Assembly: GCA_002495065.1 (NCBI GenBank)
Contig: DADT01000024.1
Span: 1-9,597, forward strand
Length of the DNA: 9,597 nucleotides
Direction of reading: 5' to 3'
Origin: Methanoregula sp. UBA471
GTDB lineage: Archaea; Halobacteriota; Methanomicrobia; Methanomicrobiales; Methanospirillaceae
Made by a program: the position numbers and the translations under genes
Part shown: in pieces, positions 6,572-9,597 of the stretch
How positions within the stretch are numbered: position 1 is the first letter of the stretch
Layout: every line of letters starts with the position of its first letter
Notes under the pieces: model-generated
The model's database searches: none
The model's input: the letters and a program-made list of their open reading frames with translations, nothing else
Told to the model about the DNA's origin: nothing

Positions 6572-6581
6572 CCTTTTTATC
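6572..6581 (+). promoter_or_regulatory. TATA-like element upstream of pfdB
   Basis: CCTTTTTATC lies 35-44 nt before the pfdB ATG in a 123-bp gap after a T-run. It would give a transcription start near 6600, at the ribosome-binding site. It is a weak consensus match, supported by spacing. Confidence 0.3.
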
Positions 6582-6615
6582 AATTGGAACCGATACAATA
6601 CCAGGAGAAATAACC

Positions 6616-6978
6616 ATGAACAATCTTTCACCAAAAGTCCAGAATCAGTTGGGCATGCTCCAGCAGATACAGCAGCAGTTACAGACCATCCTTTCCCAAA
6701 AAGCCCAGTACGAGATGGCAGTGCGTGAGGCAAAACGTGCCCAGGAAGAGATCAGTGATGCGGCTGAAGATGCGGTGATGTACTTGAGCGTCGGTACCGT
6801 TATGATGCAGAAGAAAAAAGACATAATTAACACAAAACTCGCCGAGAAGGTTGAGACGCTTGAGCTGCGCATCAAGTCACTGGAAAAACAGGAGAAAATG
6901 ATGCAGGGAAAGTTCGAGCAGCTTCAGGCACAGATCAAGGCGGCACTGGAAGGTAAAGGTGCCCCGACTGCAGCGTAA
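6616..6978 (+). CDS. pfdB: Prefoldin beta subunit
   Basis: The 120-aa protein is the beta subunit of the archaeal prefoldin hexamer (2 alpha, 4 beta), a jellyfish-shaped co-chaperone that holds unfolded proteins and hands them to the thermosome. Two long coiled-coil helices flank a central beta-hairpin segment: residues about 5-45 are Q/L-heptad rich (LQQIQQQLQTILSQKAQYEM), the middle has DAVMYLSVGTVMM, and residues about 72-115 form the second helix (KLAEKVETLELRIKSLEKQE). The ATG is preceded by AGGAG at 6602-6606. It is the last gene of the cluster and is followed by a T8 run. Confidence 0.95.
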   Translation: MNNLSPKVQNQLGMLQQIQQQLQTILSQKAQYEMAVREAKRAQEEISDAAEDAVMYLSVGTVMMQKKKDIINTKLAEKVETLELRIKSLEKQEKMMQGKFEQLQAQIKAALEGKGAPTAA

Positions 6979-6981
6979 TTC

Positions 6982-6989
6982 TTTTTTTT
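6982..6989 (+). terminator. T8 run after pfdB
   Basis: Eight T residues start three bases after the pfdB stop codon, a typical archaeal T-run terminator ending the plus-strand cluster. A second run (T5) lies at about 7002-7006. Confidence 0.6.
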
Positions 6990-7255
6990 CAGGTCAGGGA
7001 TCTTTTTAAACATCCGGGAACGATAGTAACGAATAAATGTTCCCGATTCAGCGTACAAAAGTTCAATTTTTCGGCTCTTTCCTGAACCTCTATCTTAAGG
7101 TAACAGATATTCAGACTGCCACGGATTTCCCGTGAAAACACTCATGATGATGGCGGCCACAGGCATACAGAATGGAAACACCAAGGACATTTCCCTATTA
7201 AATTGCACAATTCCAGTACTATCGTGAGGCGCCAATCCCGGTAATGCGATGACCT

Positions 7256-7397
7256 GCGCCGCCCCCGACGGGACGCCCCCGCGGCGCTTCAATTACCTGT
7301 AAATTCCACTCCCGGCCTCTCAAGAGATCCTGTTGCGGATGGCAGTCGTACCTTCACATTTTTCATGGTTCGGGTGCGAACTCCCGTTCATGCTCGT
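7256..7397. repeat. Direct repeat copy 1 with GC-rich inverted-repeat core
   Basis: This copy aligns with 7537-7675. The 35-base core (7259-7293 against 7538-7572) differs at only two positions. Later matching blocks include CCCGGCCTCTCAA, a CTGTTGCG block, TTCACA, TTTTCATGGTT and TTCATGCT. GCGCCGC at 7256-7262 is exactly complementary to GCGGCGC at 7281-7287, giving a 7-bp stem, and GTTCG-GGTG-CGAAC at 7368-7381 is a second small hairpin. On the minus strand a 25-codon frame (ATG at 7366 to TGA at 7289) ends at the edge of the GC core. Confidence 0.75.
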
Positions 7398-7431
7398 TTC
7401 AATAGATATCACATTGGGGATGCCACACTGG

Positions 7432-7448
7432 CGGGGGCAGAGCCCCCG
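7432..7448. repeat. Perfect GC hairpin between the two repeat copies
   Basis: CGGGGGC at 7432-7438 and GCCCCCG at 7442-7448 form a perfect 7-bp stem around an AGA loop. Its G/C runs resemble the cores of the flanking repeats. No T-run follows on either strand, so it is not a standard terminator. Confidence 0.65.
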
Positions 7449-7536
7449 AGACGTTATTCATAATTATCTCTTAAGAAAATTTGAGATTTGGGCATAATCT
7501 GAGGTAGAGTTCTTCCTTATAATTGGGATAAACTCC

Positions 7537-7675
7537 ACCGCCCCCGACGGGGCGCCCCCGCGGCGGTTCAATGAGCTGAAAACTCCAACCCCGGCCTCTC
7601 AACAGCTGTTGCGAGTGCCCGTCGAATCTTCACAATTTTCATGGTTGGGTGAGAGCCATCCGTATTCATGCTTTT
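7537..7675. repeat. Direct repeat copy 2 with GC-rich palindromic core
   Basis: This is the second copy of the element at 7256-7397, about 279 bases further on. The core holds the palindrome GGGGCGCCCC (7549-7558), nested in ACCGCC (7537-7542) and GGCGGT (7562-7567). The copies differ by substitutions and small indels over the rest. On the minus strand, the frame matching that of copy 1 runs from ATG at 7642 to TGA at 7568 (24 codons), and differs from it by one in-frame 3-nt deletion. Confidence 0.75.
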
Positions 7676-7704
7676 TACAACAGAGACTAAAATAAAATGT
7701 ATCC

Positions 7705-7735
7705 GTCGCCAGAATGCGACCATAATCCTTTTTTT
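7705..7735 (+). terminator. Hairpin plus T7 run, terminator-like
   Basis: GTCGC (7705-7709) pairs with GCGAC (7716-7720) around a 6-nt loop, followed 8 nt later by seven T residues (7729-7735). It lies about 30 bases after repeat copy 2 and is not near the end of any recognised plus-strand gene, so it would terminate an unannotated RNA if it is used. Confidence 0.35.
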
Positions 7736-7831
7736 ATCTTATCTCTCTCAGATGTGGTTAATGGAACGACTCTACAGGTATCCGTGGCTTACTCCCCCTT
7801 CCCTCATTATTCCTGAACAGTGCTTTTTGAC

Positions 7832-7838
7832 AAAAAAA
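7832..7838 (-). terminator. T-run (minus strand) after the isopropylmalate synthase family gene
   Basis: Seven A residues on the plus strand, T7 in the minus-strand transcript, lie 6 bases after the stop codon at 7845. This fits an archaeal T-run terminator. Confidence 0.5.
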
Positions 7839-7844
7839 GAATAA

Positions 7845-9365
7845 TCAGGTCCGGCTGGTCAGGTTGATGGCATTCACGAGCGCTTCAACAGATGCGAGAA
7901 CAATATCGTCACCGCTCCCGCTTGCATCGAAAATACGACCGAGTTCATCTTCTACAGCAATGGTCACATGGCACATTGCATCGGATCCACCGGCGATTGC
8001 CTCAATATTGAACTCCTTGAGCTGGACCCTGGCCGGGACGATCCCGAAGATCGCATTGAGCGCTGCATCGACCGGTCCATTGCCGACACTGGAGAAAATA
8101 TGCTCCTTTCCCTGGACCATTGCCTTCACGCTTGCCGTCGGGATCATGTGGTTGCCCGTCATTATGGCAATATCCTGCAGGTCAAACATCTTGTGGTTGA
8201 GCTCGATGCCCATTACGCTCTCAGCGATTTCGTAGAGATCAGCATCCGTCACCCGTTTGCCCTTGCTTGCGATTGACTTGACCTTTTCAACTATAATATC
8301 CAGTTGGGAGTCATTTGGTTCAACATGCACATCGGTCAGCATCTGGCGTACCGCATGCCTCCCGACATGTTTGCCGAGGGTTAATCTCCTGCGGTGTCCC
8401 ACCATTTCGGGCGTCATGATTCCGGGTTCAAATGTTGCGGAATTCTTTATTACCCCGTGAGAGTGGATACCACTTTCATGAGAGAAGACATTTTCCCCGA
8501 CAACCGGCTGGGTGGGTGTGATGCCAATCCCGCTGAACCGGGAGATGAGGCGGGAAGTTTCGACAAGCCGCTCCTTCCTGATCCCGGTCTTTATCCCGTA
8601 CATCGATTCCATGATCATGACGGTCTGAGCGAGATCAGCATTGCCAGCCCGTTCGCCCAGGCCATTGACCGTGACCTGTACCTGCGACGCCCCGGCCTCC
8701 ACCGCTGCGATCGTATTCGCAACTGCGAGACCAAAATCGTTGTGGCAGTGTACATCGATCGGACAGTCGACCTCCCGGGCAATCCGGGTGACCAGCGTTT
8801 TCATACCGGAAGGAGAGATAATTCCCACGGTATCCGGCACGTTGATGATTGTTGCGCCGGCATGTGCTGCCGTCCTGAATACTTCGATAAGGTAATCCCA
8901 TTCCGTCCGCGTGGCATCCATAGCCGAGAACATACACTGGCTGGTATGCTCGCGGATATAGTGGATAATGTTATCCGTGATTCCAAGTACTTCTTCACGG
9001 CTCTTGTTGATCGTATTTATCCGCTGGATATCGGACGTCGGAATAAAGACATGGACCATGTCAACGTCGCAATCAAGACATGCGTCAACATCAGTCTTTA
9101 CTGACCTGGCAAGTCCGCAGATCTTCGCCTCAAGACCGAGCTTTTTAATAGCGGTCACCGTCTCATTTTCGGCCTTTGACGATGCAGGAAATCCTGCTTC
9201 AATCACATGGACGCCGATGGCTGAGAGCTGACGTGCAATCTCGAGTTTCTGTTCAAAGGTGAATGCAATCCCCGGGGTTTGTTCTCCATCCCGAAGCGTA
9301 GTGTCAAAAACAGTCACTTCTTCATGAGCATGGCTATCGGTGAAGAAGACGATCCCCCGCAACAT
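7845..9365 (-). CDS. 2-isopropylmalate synthase / (R)-citramalate synthase family protein
   Basis: The 506-aa enzyme condenses acetyl-CoA with a 2-oxo acid. If it is LeuA, the substrate is 2-oxoisovalerate (leucine pathway); if CimA, it is pyruvate (isoleucine via citramalate). The catalytic TIM barrel opens with FDTTLRDGEQTPG (Arg25, Asp26, Glu28), and the metal-binding HCHNDFGLA is at 206-214, followed by NGLGERAGNA at 234-243. A linker region (GENVFSHESGIHSHG, then GKHVGRHA) leads to a C-terminal LeuA-type regulatory domain (about 390-502), with GNGPVDAALNAIF from 428 and SGSGDDIVLASVEALVNAIN near the end. That domain argues against the short homocitrate-type AksA. The LeuA and CimA branches are too alike to separate by eye, so no symbol is given. 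The ATG at 9365 has GCAAGG directly before it and an AT-rich box at 9402-9415. The N-terminal ten residues before the barrel are poorly conserved. Confidence 0.93.
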   Translation of the reverse strand: MLRGIVFFTDSHAHEEVTVFDTTLRDGEQTPGIAFTFEQKLEIARQLSAIGVHVIEAGFPASSKAENETVTAIKKLGLEAKICGLARSVKTDVDACLDCDVDMVHVFIPTSDIQRINTINKSREEVLGITDNIIHYIREHTSQCMFSAMDATRTEWDYLIEVFRTAAHAGATIINVPDTVGIISPSGMKTLVTRIAREVDCPIDVHCHNDFGLAVANTIAAVEAGASQVQVTVNGLGERAGNADLAQTVMIMESMYGIKTGIRKERLVETSRLISRFSGIGITPTQPVVGENVFSHESGIHSHGVIKNSATFEPGIMTPEMVGHRRRLTLGKHVGRHAVRQMLTDVHVEPNDSQLDIIVEKVKSIASKGKRVTDADLYEIAESVMGIELNHKMFDLQDIAIMTGNHMIPTASVKAMVQGKEHIFSSVGNGPVDAALNAIFGIVPARVQLKEFNIEAIAGGSDAMCHVTIAVEDELGRIFDASGSGDDIVLASVEALVNAINLTSRT

Positions 9366-9401
9366 CCTTGCGAGCAGTCATACATTTACATGGGCATGCG
9401 G

Positions 9402-9415
9402 ATTATTTAAATAAT
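9402..9415 (-). promoter_or_regulatory. Palindromic TATA box of the isopropylmalate synthase family gene
   Basis: ATTATTTAAATAAT is a perfect 14-bp palindrome containing TTTAAATA, a good archaeal TATA box. It lies 37-50 bases upstream of the minus-strand ATG, leaving a leader of roughly 15-20 nt. Being symmetrical, it might also direct plus-strand transcription toward the tRNA. Confidence 0.55.
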
Positions 9416-9476
9416 ACCCACAAATCTCCAGAATCCGGTCAATTTTTGCCTTTTTGCCCCGTTCTTTAACGATATG

Positions 9477-9483
9477 TTTAATA
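9477..9483 (+). promoter_or_regulatory. TATA-like box upstream of tRNA-Tyr
   Basis: TTTAATA lies 32-38 bases before the first base of the mature tRNA, a spacing expected for an archaeal tRNA promoter with a short 5' leader that RNase P would remove. Confidence 0.45.
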
Positions 9484-9514
9484 CCCGACTATCCCTACAT
9501 TTATAGCGCAGTGC

Positions 9515-9597
9515 CCCGCCTTAACTCAGCTCGGTAGAGTGCGCGGCTGTAGTATGGTTTACCGGTATCGGTAACTGCGCGGCTACCGCGATGTCCC
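9515..9597 (+). tRNA. tRNA-Tyr (anticodon GTA), intron-containing, 3' end cut off
   Basis: The 5' acceptor strand CCCGCCT (9515-9521) starts with C1, usual for archaeal tRNA-Tyr. It is followed by TA (8-9) and a D arm whose stem ACTC (9524-9527) pairs with GAGT (9537-9540). The anticodon stem CGCGG (9542-9546) pairs perfectly with CCGCG (9586-9590), and the loop reads C-T-GTA-G with the anticodon at 9549-9551. A 32-nt intron splits the loop after position 37. The variable loop ATGTC and the first bases of the T stem end the window, so the T arm and the 3' acceptor strand are not visible. Confidence 0.85.
9553..9584 (+). other. 32-nt tRNA intron with bulge-helix-bulge splice motif
   Basis: Inserted between tRNA positions 37 and 38. 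The central 4-bp helix pairs 9547-9550 (CTGT) with 9579-9582 (GCGG), two of the pairs being G-T. The 3-nt bulges are AGT (9551-9553) and CTA (9583-9585), with cuts expected after the second base of each. The intron itself folds into the perfect hairpin TTACCG-GTAT-CGGTAA at 9559-9574. Such introns are removed by the archaeal tRNA splicing endonuclease. Confidence 0.75.

Larger units (their letters stand above)
6990..7831. other. Long convergent intergenic region without a convincing gene
   Basis: More than 800 bases lie between the ends of pfdB (plus) and the isopropylmalate synthase family gene (minus). As the flanking genes converge, no promoter space is needed, so the length is unusual for this compact window. 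I see no convincing protein gene, no tRNA and no box C/D RNA. It does contain a duplicated ~140-bp repeat, a perfect GC hairpin and a hairpin/T-run, listed separately. Base composition alternates between GC-rich islands and AT-rich spacers. Confidence 0.7.

Noticed and set aside
7144..7150. ATGATGA resembling a box C of a C/D guide RNA
   Set aside because: No CTGA box D or D' lies at suitable distance downstream and no terminal stem is visible.
7095..7292. A 65-codon open frame on the minus strand in the intergenic region
   Set aside because: It starts only with TTG, begins inside the repeat's GC core, has no ribosome-binding site and resembles no family I know. The RRGG-x-PSGA peptide shared with copy 2 is explained by the repeated DNA.
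6990..7831. A CRISPR array or insertion sequence in the repeat-bearing region
   Set aside because: Only two diverged copies with a large unrelated spacer are present, with no transposase frame, no regular spacers and no target duplication.
8394..9104. A 236-codon open frame on the plus strand
   Set aside because: It lies entirely antisense to the well-supported isopropylmalate synthase family gene and has no recognisable protein features.

Overview
The window looks like a chromosomal segment of a methanogenic euryarchaeon, most likely of the order Methanomicrobiales. The evidence is archaeal informational genes in a recognisable order (L15e, both RNase P proteins Rnp3/Rnp2, proteasome alpha, SBDS/Sdo1, L37Ae, RpoP, Pcc1, prefoldin beta), AT-rich TATA-like boxes, T-run terminators, and a tRNA with a bulge-helix-bulge intron. 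The order-level placement rests on protein flavour and is an inference.

Layout. Positions 1-467 (minus) hold the 5' part of a DHH phosphoesterase (RecJ/GAN-like), running off the left edge. Divergent from it are a bifunctional NAD(P)H-hydrate repair enzyme (512-1921) and moaC (1914-2378), which overlap by 8 bp. Then comes the conserved archaeal 'translation/RNA processing/protein turnover' cluster on the plus strand: rpl15e (2506-3096), rnp3 (3128-3769), rnp2 (3769-4263), psmA (4263-4985), sdo1 (4992-5696), rpl37ae (5740-6033), rpoP (6047-6181; only 44 aa), pcc1 (6253-6492) and pfdB (6616-6978). rnp3, rnp2, psmA and sdo1 are nearly gapless or overlapping and are almost certainly cotranscribed. 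The exosome genes (rrp4, rrp41, rrp42) that follow sdo1 in many archaea are absent: only 43 bp lie between sdo1 and rpl37ae.

An unusually long (about 870 bp) convergent intergenic region follows (6979-7844). It has no convincing gene, but it holds two diverged copies of a roughly 140-bp direct repeat (7256-7397 and 7537-7675). Each copy carries a GC-rich inverted-repeat core. A separate perfect GC hairpin (7432-7448) lies between them, and a hairpin/T-run (7705-7735) lies downstream. This is the least explained part of the window.

On the minus strand, 7845-9365 encodes a full-length 2-isopropylmalate/citramalate synthase family enzyme with a C-terminal regulatory domain. Upstream of it and divergent, at the right edge, is the start of a tRNA-Tyr(GTA) interrupted by a 32-nt intron with a bulge-helix-bulge splice motif (9515-end).

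The central genes jointly serve ribosome assembly, tRNA 5' processing, the tRNA t6A modification complex (KEOPS), transcription, chaperoning and protein degradation. No CRISPR array, insertion sequence or defence system is visible.
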